Shown: positions 17,535 through 25,549 of the stretch, piece by piece
Position numbering within the stretch: position 1 is the stretch's first letter
How the letters are laid out: each line of letters opens with the position of its first letter
DNA from: Catellatospora sp. KI3
GTDB taxonomy: Bacteria; Actinomycetota; Actinomycetes; Mycobacteriales; Micromonosporaceae
Length of the DNA stretch: 64,000 nt
Assembly (NCBI RefSeq): GCF_029948125.1
Contig: NZ_JASAMB010000005.1
Span: forward strand, 300,031 to 364,030
Direction: 5' to 3'
Program-made: the position numbers and the translations under genes
Notes under the pieces: generated by a model
What the model saw: only the letters and a program-made list of their open reading frames with translations
What the model was told of the DNA's origin: nothing
Databases searched by the model: none

Positions 17535-18050
17535 GTGGTGGGCGGCGACGGGCGGCAGGTCGCGGGGTCGCTGACGTCATGGCTGGGCGGGCTGGAGTTC
17601 AGCGGCGCCGACGCCGACGGGGTGACGCGGCTGCTGGTCGAGGCGGTGCTGGCGTGGGGGACCGCGCAGGGCTGGCGGGTCTACCGCAAGGCACGCAGCG
17701 TGGTGCCGCTGCCACCGCCGTACGCCGACCGGCACTCATGGGTCGACGTAGGGATCGGCCGCCCCGACGGTCCGCCGGTGGTGGTCGAGATCGACCAGTC
17801 CGATCGGCGGCGCACCCTGGAGAAACTGCAGGCTGAGGCGGCGGCGGGCCGGGTCGCGCTGTGGGTGCGCTGGGGCACCGGCCGGTTCGCCGAGCCCCCG
17901 GAGCCGGTACTGCTGGTGCCGTTCGGAGTCGGCGCCGCGAACGGCCCGGCCGGCAAGCTGTTCTCCGCCCCGGCGCGGCAGCGGCCCGCCCCCGTGCACA
18001 GCGGTGCCGACCTGGGCGAGTCCACCCAGGACGGCCTGTTCGGGGCGTGA
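17535..18050 (+). CDS. Conserved hypothetical protein, possible nuclease-like fold
   Basis: The protein has 171 residues. The central part reads SWVDVGIGRPDGPPVVVEID followed by a basic helix (DRRRTLEKLQAEAAAGR) and a VALWVRWG strand. The D...(V)EID spacing recalls the core of PD-(D/E)xK-type nucleases, but this is only a visual resemblance. The last 45 residues look disordered. The GTG start is preceded by GGAGAGGGG. Its stop codon abuts the stop of the convergent helicase gene with no spacer. The function is unknown. Confidence 0.65.
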   Translation: MVGGDGRQVAGSLTSWLGGLEFSGADADGVTRLLVEAVLAWGTAQGWRVYRKARSVVPLPPPYADRHSWVDVGIGRPDGPPVVVEIDQSDRRRTLEKLQAEAAAGRVALWVRWGTGRFAEPPEPVLLVPFGVGAANGPAGKLFSAPARQRPAPVHSGADLGESTQDGLFGA

Positions 18051-19754
18051 CTACCAGCGCTCGCGGCGCGGCGCCCGGTCGCGGTCGCGGCGCACCGTCA
18101 CCCGCTTGCCCTTGATCGTGGCGTTGCGCAGCGCGTCGATGACCTCGTCAGCGGCGCCTGAGGGCACCTCGACCAGCGAGAACCGGTCGGCGATCTCGAT
18201 CGCGCCGATGTCGCGCCCGGACAGGCTCGACTCGCCGGCGATCGCCCCGACCAGGTCCTGCGGCCGCACCCCGTTGCGCCGCCCCAGCCCCACGAACAGC
18301 TTCACCGCGCCCGAGCTCGGCCCCCGGCTGCCGGCGCGCCCGGCCTCACGCTTGCGGTCGGGCCGCTCGGCCGCCTCGGACAGGTCCGGGATGACCTCGT
18401 CGTCGGGGGCGTTGCCCATCGCCTCGTGCGCCAGCTTCACCGCGGCCAGCGCCACCTCGACGATGTCGAACTCGTCGGCCAGGGTCTCCACCACCACCCG
18501 GAACTGCTCGTAGTCCTCCTCGAGCAGGCCCTCGTGCAGCGCGGCCTTGGTCAGCTCCAGGCGGCGGGCGTGCAGGTCGGCGACGGTGGGGATCTTCTCC
18601 ATGATGATGCGCTGCTTGGTGACCCGCTCGATCGTCTTGAGCATGCGGTGCTCGCGCGGCTCGGCCAGGGTGACCGCGACGCCCTCGCGACCGGCGCGGC
18701 CGACCCGGCCGATGCGGTGCACGTACGCCTCGGGCGCCGACGGCACGTCGTAGTTGATGACGTGGGTCAGCTGCTCGATGTCCAGGCCGCGGGCGGCCAC
18801 GTCGGTGGCGACCAGCAGGTCGGCCGTGCCCGCGCGCAGCCGGCCCATGACCCGGTCGCGCTGCTCCTGGCTCATGCCGCCGTGCAGCGCCTCGGCCCGG
18901 TAGCCGCGGCCGTTCATGGTCTCGGTGAGCTGGTCGACCTCTTCGCGGGTGCGGCAGAACACGATCGCGGCGGTGGGCGACTCGACGTCGAGGATCCGGC
19001 CGAGGGCGGCCGGCTTGTGCGAACGGGCCACGACGTACGCGCTCTGGCGCACCTTGGGCGCCTCGCCGGGCGGGGTCGCCGCGCGCCCCATCTGGATCCG
19101 GACCGCGTTGCGCAGGTACCGCTGGACCAGCCCGTCCACGCGGGAGGGCATGGTGGCCGAGAACAGCACGGTCTGCCGCTGCTCGGGCGTCTCCTGCAGG
19201 ATCGCCTCGATGTCCTCGGCGAAACCCATGTCGAGCATCTCGTCGGCCTCGTCGAGCACGACGGTGCGCAGGTCGCCCAGCTGCAGGGTGCCCCGGCCGA
19301 TGTGGTCGATGGCGCGGCCCGGGGTGGCCACCACGACGTCGACGCCCCGGCGCAGCGCCGCGAGCTGGCGCCCGATGGGCTGGCCGCCGTAGATCGGCAG
19401 GACCCGCACGCCCATCTCGCGGCCGTACCGGTGGAAGGCCTCGGAGACCTGGACGGCCAGCTCGCGGGTGGGCACCAGCACCAGCGCGACCGGGTCGAGG
19501 CTGTCGCGGTCGGCGCCGAGCTGCGCCCACTGCTGGAGCACCGGCAGCGCGAACGCGGCGGTCTTGCCGGTGCCGGTGGCGGCCTGGCCGAGCAGGTCCG
19601 CGCCGGTGAGCAGCGGGCCGATGGCCTCGCGCTGGATCGGGGTGGGCTCCTCGTAACCGAGGGCGGTGAGGGCCTTGAGCAGCTCGGGGCGCAGGCCGAG
19701 GTCTTCGAAGGTGACGGTGTCGTCGGCCGTCTGCTGCGTCGGTTGCTCGGTCAT
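18051..19754 (-). CDS. deaD: DEAD-box ATP-dependent RNA helicase with DbpA-like RNA-binding domain
   Basis: The protein has 567 residues. All helicase motifs are present in order: Q motif (TFEDLGLRPELL ... TPIQ), ATGTGKT, PTRELAVQV, TPGRAIDH, DEAD, SAT, VATDVAARGLDI and HRIGRVGRAG. Residues about 465-560 form a DbpA-type RNA-recognition fold (VKLFVGLGRRNGVRPQDLVGAI), which in DeaD/CsdA directs the enzyme to structured RNA. It is likely a ribosome-assembly or cold-adaptation helicase. The roughly 100-nt region upstream of its start holds only hairpins and no gene, so a long 5' leader is possible. Confidence 0.95.
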   Translation of the reverse strand: MTEQPTQQTADDTVTFEDLGLRPELLKALTALGYEEPTPIQREAIGPLLTGADLLGQAATGTGKTAAFALPVLQQWAQLGADRDSLDPVALVLVPTRELAVQVSEAFHRYGREMGVRVLPIYGGQPIGRQLAALRRGVDVVVATPGRAIDHIGRGTLQLGDLRTVVLDEADEMLDMGFAEDIEAILQETPEQRQTVLFSATMPSRVDGLVQRYLRNAVRIQMGRAATPPGEAPKVRQSAYVVARSHKPAALGRILDVESPTAAIVFCRTREEVDQLTETMNGRGYRAEALHGGMSQEQRDRVMGRLRAGTADLLVATDVAARGLDIEQLTHVINYDVPSAPEAYVHRIGRVGRAGREGVAVTLAEPREHRMLKTIERVTKQRIIMEKIPTVADLHARRLELTKAALHEGLLEEDYEQFRVVVETLADEFDIVEVALAAVKLAHEAMGNAPDDEVIPDLSEAAERPDRKREAGRAGSRGPSSGAVKLFVGLGRRNGVRPQDLVGAIAGESSLSGRDIGAIEIADRFSLVEVPSGAADEVIDALRNATIKGKRVTVRRDRDRAPRRERW

Positions 19755-19843
19755 GGCCCGCTTCCTGGCTCTGCGATTACCCGGCGGGCTTCCGTAAGTC
19801 AGACAAACCGCCCTCAGAAGATCACATTACTACAGGGCTTCGG

Positions 19844-19877
19844 CGTGTCCGCAGGCGCGTACCGGCCTGCGGACACG
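19844..19877. terminator. Terminator hairpin between the helicase and ABC genes
   Basis: CGTGTCCGCAGGC (19844-19856) pairs perfectly with GCCTGCGGACACG (19865-19877) across an 8-nt loop. It lies downstream of the minus-strand ABC operon. Confidence 0.7.
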
Positions 19878-19881
19878 GGAA

Positions 19882-19911
19882 AGCGCCGCACCGGGGACCG
19901 GTCACGGCGCT
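19882..19911. terminator. Second hairpin closer to the ABC permease stop
   Basis: AGCGCCG (19882-19888) pairs with CGGCGCT (19905-19911), with an inner ACCGG/CCGGT pair. Together with the neighbouring hairpin it probably ends the ABC transcript. Confidence 0.5.
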
Positions 19912-19931
19912 CTCCCGACATCGCGGCACGG

Positions 19932-20645
19932 TCAGCTCGTCTCGCCCGCCACGGAGAAGGAGCGCAGCCGCTGTACGGCCAGCCACGTTCCGGCGACGGT
20001 GATCACCACGCTCATCACCGCCGCCACGGTGGCCGAGATCGTGGTGCCGATCAGGTCGCTGCCCGAGATCTTCTGGGCGATCGCGATCACGTAGTGCTGC
20101 ACCGACACCGAGCGGGTCCCGGCGACCACGTTGCTGAGCAGGCCCTCCCAGATGATCACGTACAGCAGGCCGAGCAGGACCGGGCGGCGGGTGACCACGC
20201 TCAGCGCCAGGAACAGCGCCGAGTAGGCCAGCGCCCCGACCGCGCACGCCGCCGCCAGCGCGAGCCCCAGGTCGGCGACGCCGCCGACGGCCGCCGCGAC
20301 GTACATCGGCACCGCGCTGACCACGGCGCTGACCAGCGTCGCCACCGCCAGTTTGGCCAGGATGATCCGGCTGCGCGGGATCGGCTTGGTGAGGATGTGC
20401 ACCACCGTGCCGTCGTCGATCTCGGAACCGAGCACGCCGGTGCCGACGATCAGCGAGACCAGCGGCAGCAGCACCGCCACCCCCATCCCGATCAGGACGT
20501 CCTCGGCGAGCTCGTCGGGCTGGGCGCCGATGGCCTTGCCGACCGCGGTGATGCCGATCAGGATCAGCGGCAGCGGCAGCAGGAGCAGCGACCGGCGCCG
20601 GCCGAGCAGGCCGCGCAGGGTGATCCAGGCGATTGTCAGGTTCAT
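19932..20645 (-). CDS. ABC-2 type transporter permease
   Basis: This 237-residue protein has six hydrophobic segments typical of ABC-2 permeases. Segment two is followed by GSEIDDGTVVHILTKPIPRSR, the cytosolic coupling region with the conserved Glu and the KPIPR motif seen in this permease class. The ATG has AGGAG upstream. It is the last gene of a four-gene minus-strand operon (ATPase, permease, ATPase, permease) and pairs with the ATPase at 20655. The substrate is unknown. Such systems often export lipids, antibiotics or peptides. Confidence 0.85.
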   Translation of the reverse strand: MNLTIAWITLRGLLGRRRSLLLLPLPLILIGITAVGKAIGAQPDELAEDVLIGMGVAVLLPLVSLIVGTGVLGSEIDDGTVVHILTKPIPRSRIILAKLAVATLVSAVVSAVPMYVAAAVGGVADLGLALAAACAVGALAYSALFLALSVVTRRPVLLGLLYVIIWEGLLSNVVAGTRSVSVQHYVIAIAQKISGSDLIGTTISATVAAVMSVVITVAGTWLAVQRLRSFSVAGETS

Positions 20646-20654
20646 CGCGGGCTC

Positions 20655-21566
20655 CTATGCCGAGACCAGGTAGGAGAAGACGCTTTCCAGCGACTCGTCG
20701 GACGGGACCAGCGCGCGTACACGTACGCCCTGCTCCAGGGCGATGCGGGGCAGCGCCCGGGTGAACGTGCCGTAGTCGCCGGCGTGCACGGTCAGCCCGT
20801 CCTTGCCCAGCGTCACCCCGGCCACTGACTCCGACGCCATCAGTGCCGTGGCCAGGCGCCGGTCGTCGCTGGACCGGATCGCGAACACGTGCGGCCGGTG
20901 CGTCATCAGCCGCCGGATGGTGCGGAAGTCGCCCGAGGCGGCCAGCCGCCCGGCCACGACCACCTGGACCGTGCCGGAGACCTGCTCGACCTCCTCCAGG
21001 ATGTGCGAGCTGAACAGCACCGTGCGGCCCTGCTCGCCGAGGCGGTGCAGCAGCTGCATCATGTGCATGCGCTGGCGCGGGTCCATGCCGTTGAACGGCT
21101 CGTCGAGCAGCAGCACCGCCGGGTCGTGCACCAGCGCCGCGGCCACCCGCATCCGCTGCCGCATGCCCTTGGAGTACGTGCCCATCCGCCGGTCCTGCGC
21201 GTCGGCCATCTCGACCAGCTCGATCGCGCGCCGGGTGGCGGCGGCCGGGTCGGGCAGGCCGTGCAGCCGGGCGCTGGCGCGGACGAACTCGGCGCCGGTG
21301 AGGAAGCCGTACACCGCCTCGCGCTCGTTGACCAGGCCCAGGTGCCGGTAGATGCCGGGGTTGCGCCAGGTCGCGACGCCGTCGAGCAGGACCTCGCCCC
21401 GGGACGGGGCCAGGAACCCGGCCATCATGTGCAGCAGCGTGGTCTTGCCCGCGCCGTTGGGGCCGAGCAGGCCGGTCACGCCGGGGCCGAGCGTCATCGT
21501 GACGTCGTTGACGGCCACGACGTTGCCGTACCAGCGTGAGACGCCGCGCAGTTCGAGGTCGGTCAC
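20655..21566 (-). CDS. ABC transporter ATP-binding protein
   Basis: This 303-residue protein carries Walker A GPNGAGKTT, a signature YSKGMRQRMRVA (S-x-G-M-x-Q-R form common in ABC-2 exporters), Walker B VLLLDEPFNGMD and the H-loop SSHILEEVEQ. The C-terminal 80 residues are a regulatory extension. Its stop is 9 bp from the start of the permease at 20645. It is the third gene of the operon and probably forms the second transporter with that permease. Confidence 0.92.
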   Translation of the reverse strand: MTDLELRGVSRWYGNVVAVNDVTMTLGPGVTGLLGPNGAGKTTLLHMMAGFLAPSRGEVLLDGVATWRNPGIYRHLGLVNEREAVYGFLTGAEFVRASARLHGLPDPAAATRRAIELVEMADAQDRRMGTYSKGMRQRMRVAAALVHDPAVLLLDEPFNGMDPRQRMHMMQLLHRLGEQGRTVLFSSHILEEVEQVSGTVQVVVAGRLAASGDFRTIRRLMTHRPHVFAIRSSDDRRLATALMASESVAGVTLGKDGLTVHAGDYGTFTRALPRIALEQGVRVRALVPSDESLESVFSYLVSA

Positions 21567-21621
21567 AGGTCTGCCTTTCGTTCGCGGCTTGCGGTGCTTC
21601 GCTTCGCTACGCTCCTCGCGC

Positions 21622-22476
21622 TCACAGGGAGACCTTCCGGTAGCGCAGCAGGAGCAGCAGGGTGCACGCGGCGGTGAGCAGCACGGTCACGAGGGCGTAG
21701 AGCGGCCCGAACGATCCGATCGGCAGGCTGTCCGCGTGGTACAGCCAGACGCGTACCCCCTCGGGGAGCAGGAACGGGCTGGCCAGCGGCGCGAGCTTGG
21801 CCAGGTTGCCGTCGCCGCCCAGCGAGATGAGCAGGCCGACCACGGGCGTGGTGACCATGAAGACGACCACGATCGCGCCCGCGGCGAAGGCGCGGCGGCT
21901 GGCCAGCGACGCGACCAGCACCGACACGCTGCTGAACACCAGCGCGTACAGGGCGGACACGACCCAGCCGCCGAGCATGCCCCGCGCCTCGGCCCACGCG
22001 CCGGCGCCCGTGCCGGTCGAGAACGCCGAACCGGCGAACAGCAGCAGCTGCGGTCCGGCCATCAGCAGCCACGACGCGGTGAACAGCGCGGCGAACTTGG
22101 CCAGCGCGTAGTCCGACCGCTTGATCGGGCGGGAGAAGTACAGCGGCAGCGTCTGGTTGCGCAGGTCGCGTGAGACCAGCTCCGGCGCGACCACGGCCAG
22201 GAACACCAGCACCAGCAGGCTGGCCACCGACGGCAGCTCCTGGTACGGCAGGAACGTCTCGCCGGTCTGCGCCCTGACCGCCACCGCGATGACCGCGAGC
22301 AGGGTGACCAGGCCGACGACGATCCACGGGAAGATCTTGGCCTTGGCGCTGCGGCCGAGCCCGAACGCGACCCGCAGCCCGTGCTCGAACAGCGCCCGCA
22401 CCGCGTACGCCCGCCCCAGCCGGGCTCCGGCGTAGCGCTGGTAGCCGATGTCGTGGATGACACTGGTGTCAGACAT
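21622..22476 (-). CDS. ABC-2 type transporter permease
   Basis: This 284-residue protein has six hydrophobic segments and a coupling segment ELVSRDLRNQTLPLYFSRPI, again with the acidic and R-P-I pattern of ABC-2 permeases. The ATG overlaps the end of the upstream ATPase gene by 8 bp and has AGGAGG inside that gene, so the two are translationally coupled. Its N-terminus (IHDIGYQRYAGARLGR) is characteristic of a permease subgroup paired with NatA-like ATPases. The substrate is unknown. Confidence 0.85.
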   Translation of the reverse strand: MSDTSVIHDIGYQRYAGARLGRAYAVRALFEHGLRVAFGLGRSAKAKIFPWIVVGLVTLLAVIAVAVRAQTGETFLPYQELPSVASLLVLVFLAVVAPELVSRDLRNQTLPLYFSRPIKRSDYALAKFAALFTASWLLMAGPQLLLFAGSAFSTGTGAGAWAEARGMLGGWVVSALYALVFSSVSVLVASLASRRAFAAGAIVVVFMVTTPVVGLLISLGGDGNLAKLAPLASPFLLPEGVRVWLYHADSLPIGSFGPLYALVTVLLTAACTLLLLLRYRKVSL

Positions 22477-23398
22477 GGGTGGCCTCCTGGACGGTCGGCG
22501 CCTCGGTGGAGAACAGCTCGGCCACCCGGTGGCGGCGCTGGTCGAGCCGGTGCAGCGGCAGGTCGAGATCCGCGACGGTACGCAGGATCAGGTCGTAGGT
22601 GGCCTCGTCGTCCAGCGGCACCAGCAGCATCCGGCCCTCGGCCGTGGCCCGCAGGCCGCGCTCGGCCAGGGCGGCCGACAGCTGCTCGGTGCCCTCGGCG
22701 ACCTCGATGGCCAGCACGTCGGTGCCGGTGGTCATCGCGTCGATCCGGTCGGCGCGCAGCAGCCGCCCGCCCTCGATCGCGATCAGCGAGTCGCAGATCC
22801 GCTCGATCTCGCCGAGCAGGTGCGAGCAGACCACCACCGAGATGCCGAACTCGGTGCCGATGCGCTGGATCAGCGCCAGCATCGCGTCGCGTCCGGCCGG
22901 GTCGAGGCCGTTGGTCGGCTCGTCGAGCAGCAGCAGGTCCGGGTCGTGCACCAGCGCCTGGGCGAGCTTGACCCGCTGCTTCATGCCGGTGGAGTAGCCG
23001 CCGATCTGGCGGTAGCGCTCCTCGTACAGCCCGACGTGGCGCAGCGCCTCGGAGGCGCGCTCGCGGGCGACGGTGCGCGGCAGGCCGCTCATCCGGGCCA
23101 TGTGCGTGACGAACTCGGCGGCGATCATGTCCGGCGGCAGGCAGTCGTGCTCGGGCATGTAGCCGACCCGAGCGCGGACCTGCTCGGGTGCCTTGGTCGG
23201 GTCCAGGCCGAGCACCTGCACCTCGCCGGTGGTCGGCGCGAGCAGCCCGAGCAGCGTCTTGATCATCGTGGATTTGCCGGCGCCGTTGGCGCCGACCAGC
23301 CCGATGATGCCCGGCTCGACGGCCAGGGTCAGATCGGACAGGGCGGTCACCCCGCCCGGGTAGGTCTTGGTCAGCGAACGTGTCGCGATGAGGGGCAC
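22469..23398 (-). CDS. ABC transporter ATP-binding protein, first gene of the operon
   Basis: Reading from the GTG at 23398 gives 309 residues with Walker A GANGAGKST, signature YSTGMKQRVKLAQ, Walker B LLLLDEPTNGLD and H-loop CSHLLGEIE. A longer frame from 23425 exists. I prefer 23398 because TAGGTT on the minus strand (23406-23411) lies exactly 7 nt upstream as a leaderless -10 and there is no ribosome-binding site for the longer form. It leads the four-gene operon that ends at 19932. Confidence 0.92.
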   Translation of the reverse strand: MPLIATRSLTKTYPGGVTALSDLTLAVEPGIIGLVGANGAGKSTMIKTLLGLLAPTTGEVQVLGLDPTKAPEQVRARVGYMPEHDCLPPDMIAAEFVTHMARMSGLPRTVARERASEALRHVGLYEERYRQIGGYSTGMKQRVKLAQALVHDPDLLLLDEPTNGLDPAGRDAMLALIQRIGTEFGISVVVCSHLLGEIERICDSLIAIEGGRLLRADRIDAMTTGTDVLAIEVAEGTEQLSAALAERGLRATAEGRMLLVPLDDEATYDLILRTVADLDLPLHRLDQRRHRVAELFSTEAPTVQEATHV

Positions 23399-23405
23399 GC
23401 CCGCC

Positions 23406-23411
23406 AACCTA
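23406..23411 (-). promoter_or_regulatory. Leaderless -10 of the four-gene ABC operon
   Basis: TAGGTT on the minus strand, 7 nt before the GTG at 23398. Confidence 0.45.
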
Positions 23412-23470
23412 GCCCCCACCCGCACCCGGCAGATCAGGTGTTCACCCTGGCTTCGACCCTGAGACCGGGC

Positions 23471-24466
23471 TCATGCCGCCGGGCAGTCGGGTGTTTCTGC
23501 CCACAGGCACGCCCGACTGCCCGGTGACTCCGCGCAGCGGTCGGGGTGCGTCGGTGGTGATCCGGAATCGTGGACGCCGGGTGTCGCTACAGCAGCACCG
23601 GGCGTCCACGATTCCGGATCTCCCCGTTCGGCCGCGAGCTCCGTCGTCCAGCGGGCGAGGCGGTCTTCGGGGGTGCGCAGCGGGCAGCGGGTGCAGTAGT
23701 CGCCGCCGACGCGGTAGTCCAGGCAGCAGGTGCCCCGGGCGACGAACCCGGCCGGCCCGGGATGTGCGATGACGACCAGCGACCGGCGCGCCCGGACCTG
23801 CGGCGCATGCTCGGCGATGGCGTCTACGAGGCGCTGCGCGCCGTGCCAGGCGACGCCCGGGTCCGTGCCCCGGTACCTGGCCTGGTCGACGGCGGCTGCG
23901 GCGATCATGTCCCCGAGGCCGCCCCACATGGCCGGTCGGCCGATCCGGGTCCGGGCCCGGATCGCCTCGAACACCGGCCCGAGCGCGGCGACCACGTCGC
24001 GCGCGGCCGTGCGGTAGGCCTCATCGGCCGGGTCGTGCGCGGCCGTGCGGAAAGGGTCGGCGGCTGGGTCTGGTGCGGCCGGGTGGAGCGGATCGTCGGC
24101 GGGGGGCCGCTGGGGGTGGGCGATCGCGACGCCGTCGCACCAGCCGTCGGGGTGGCGGTGCACGGCGGTGCCGGTCGGGGTGACCGGCCAGGCTCGGCCG
24201 AGGGTGGCCAGGGCGACGGTGAGCGGGTCGGCGACGGCGGAGGCGACGTACGCGGCGAGGCTGACGGCGGCGACGGGGAGCTGGCCGCGCGCCTCACCGG
24301 CCAGCAGGTCGGACAGCCAGGCGTCGAGCAGGGCCGGGTCGGTGGCGAGCCGGTCCAGGGTGATCCAGTCGGGACCGTCCGGGACTCCTGCGTGGATGGT
24401 GAAGGGGTAGCCCAGGTCGACGGCGGCGAGCAGGCCGGCGAGGTCGGAGGGTGGGGACTGCCGCAC
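23471..24466 (-). CDS. FhuF-like ferric-siderophore reductase
   Basis: The 331-residue protein has the FhuF C-terminal iron-sulfur motif C-C-x9-C-x2-C at residues 247-261 (RGTCCLDYRVGGDYCTRCP). This binds the [2Fe-2S] centre used to reduce Fe(III)-siderophore and release iron in the cytoplasm. Residues 110-150 are a Pro/Ala/Asp-rich low-complexity insert. About 60 residues continue past the point where FhuF proteins usually end, and that tail is encoded by two large DNA palindromes (23479-23524 and 23559-23620), so it is probably unstructured read-through. The GTG start has TAAGCT 6 nt upstream and overlaps the IdeR box shared with the divergent permease. It is the left edge of the siderophore locus. 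Confidence 0.82.
   Translation of the reverse strand: MRQSPPSDLAGLLAAVDLGYPFTIHAGVPDGPDWITLDRLATDPALLDAWLSDLLAGEARGQLPVAAVSLAAYVASAVADPLTVALATLGRAWPVTPTGTAVHRHPDGWCDGVAIAHPQRPPADDPLHPAAPDPAADPFRTAAHDPADEAYRTAARDVVAALGPVFEAIRARTRIGRPAMWGGLGDMIAAAAVDQARYRGTDPGVAWHGAQRLVDAIAEHAPQVRARRSLVVIAHPGPAGFVARGTCCLDYRVGGDYCTRCPLRTPEDRLARWTTELAAERGDPESWTPGAAVATPGVHDSGSPPTHPDRCAESPGSRACLWAETPDCPAA
23479..23524. terminator. Hairpin inside the last codons of the FhuF-like gene
   Basis: CCGGGCAGTCGGGTGT (23479-23494) pairs over 16 bp, with one G-T pair, with 23509-23524 across a 14-nt loop. It lies between the ABC operon promoter and the reductase gene and probably terminates the reductase transcript. Confidence 0.6.
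23559..23620. repeat. Large palindrome within the FhuF-like C-terminal codons
   Basis: The arms GATCCGGAATCGTGGACGCC (from 23559) and its complement (to 23620) pair over 25 bp with a single mismatch around a 12-nt loop. It is read in frame by the reductase gene. Confidence 0.75.
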
Positions 24467-24470
24467 CGGA

Positions 24471-24489
24471 TGAGCTTAGCCTATCCTAA
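24471..24489 (-). promoter_or_regulatory. IdeR/DtxR iron box 1 (FhuF / FecCD divergent promoter)
   Basis: The minus strand reads TTAGGATAGGCTAAGCTCA, matching the IdeR consensus TTAGGTTAGGCTAACCTAA at 16 of 19 positions by my alignment. It fills the 27-bp space between the two divergent start codons, so bound IdeR would block both genes. Confidence 0.8.
24482..24487 (+). promoter_or_regulatory. Leaderless -10 of the FecCD permease gene
   Basis: TATCCT ends 6 nt before the GTG at 24494 and lies inside IdeR box 1. Confidence 0.45.
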
Positions 24490-24493
24490 GTAA

Positions 24494-25549
24494 GTGTCGA
24501 CCCCGCTGTCCGTCCAGGCCCCCGCACCACCCGTTCCGCCGGAGCCCGCCGTGCGGTCGCGGCGGCGGCTGGCCGGACTGCTGCTCTGCCTGCTGGCGCT
24601 GGCCGCCGTCTGCCTGCTCAGCATCACGATCGGGACCCGGAACATCGCCCCGCACACCGTCTGGGACGCGTTCGCGCACCCCGTGGACAGCGACGACCAG
24701 ACGATCGTGCGCGAGCTGCGGCTGCCGCGTACGGTGCTGGGGCTGCTGGCCGGGGCCGCGCTGGGCGTCTGCGGGGCGCTGATCCAGGCGGTGACGCGCA
24801 ACCCGCTGGCCGACACGCAGGTGCTCGGGGTGAACTCCGGCGCCAGCCTGTTCGTCGTCGTCGCGATCGGCCTGTTCGGCCTGACCAGCATCTGGGCGTA
24901 CGTCTGGTTCGCCTTCGCGGGGGTGGCGGTGGCGCTGGTGCTGGTCTACGCGCTGGGCTCGGCGGGCTCGGGCGGGGCCACCCCGGTCCGCCTGACCCTG
25001 GCCGGGGTGGCGCTGGGCGCGGTGATGGACGGCATCTCGTCGGGGATCCGGATGGTGCGGCCGCGCGCCTTCGACTACCTGCGCTTCTGGGATGTGGGCA
25101 CGCTGACCGGCCGTCCGATGCCGATCGCCGCGACCGTGGCGGTGTTCATCCTGGCGGGGCTGGTGCTGGCGGCGGTGGCGGCGCGGTCGCTGAACGCGGT
25201 GGCCCTCGGCGACGACCTGGCCCGGTCGCTCGGGACGAGCGTGACGCGGACCCGGGTGCTGACGGTCGCGGCCGTGATGCTGCTGGCGGGCGGGGCGACG
25301 GCGGCGGTGGGCCCGATCGGCTTCGTGGGGCTGATGGTGCCGCACGCGGTGCGCTGGTTCACCGGGCCGGACCAGCGCTGGATCATGGCGTACACGGCGG
25401 TGGCGGCGCCGGTGCTGCTGCTGGCCGCCGATGTGGTGGGCCGGGTCGTCATCCGCCCCGGCGAGCTGCGCTCGGGCATCGTCACGGCGCTCATCGGCGC
25501 GCCCGTGCTGATCCTGCTGGTGCGCCGGGCGAAGGCGAGGAGCGTGTGA
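24494..25549 (+). CDS. Ferric-siderophore ABC transporter permease (FecCD/FepD type)
   Basis: This 351-residue polytopic protein is an iron-siderophore importer permease. The family signatures are LRLPRTVLGLLAGAALGVCGALIQ, TRNPLADTQVLGVNSGA and the cytosolic coupling helix ALGDDLARSLG, followed by GPIGFVGLMVPHAVR. It has about ten hydrophobic segments. The GTG start is leaderless within the IdeR box. It overlaps the next permease by 4 bp (GTGA). The pair would form the membrane channel for the ferric form of the siderophore made by this locus. No matching FepC-type ATPase gene is present in the window. Confidence 0.93.
   Translation: MSTPLSVQAPAPPVPPEPAVRSRRRLAGLLLCLLALAAVCLLSITIGTRNIAPHTVWDAFAHPVDSDDQTIVRELRLPRTVLGLLAGAALGVCGALIQAVTRNPLADTQVLGVNSGASLFVVVAIGLFGLTSIWAYVWFAFAGVAVALVLVYALGSAGSGGATPVRLTLAGVALGAVMDGISSGIRMVRPRAFDYLRFWDVGTLTGRPMPIAATVAVFILAGLVLAAVAARSLNAVALGDDLARSLGTSVTRTRVLTVAAVMLLAGGATAAVGPIGFVGLMVPHAVRWFTGPDQRWIMAYTAVAAPVLLLAADVVGRVVIRPGELRSGIVTALIGAPVLILLVRRAKARSV

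Noticed and set aside
23399..23425. Longer N-terminus for the ABC ATPase gene
   Set aside because: No ribosome-binding site and poor fit to the family start. A leaderless -10 supports the GTG at 23398.
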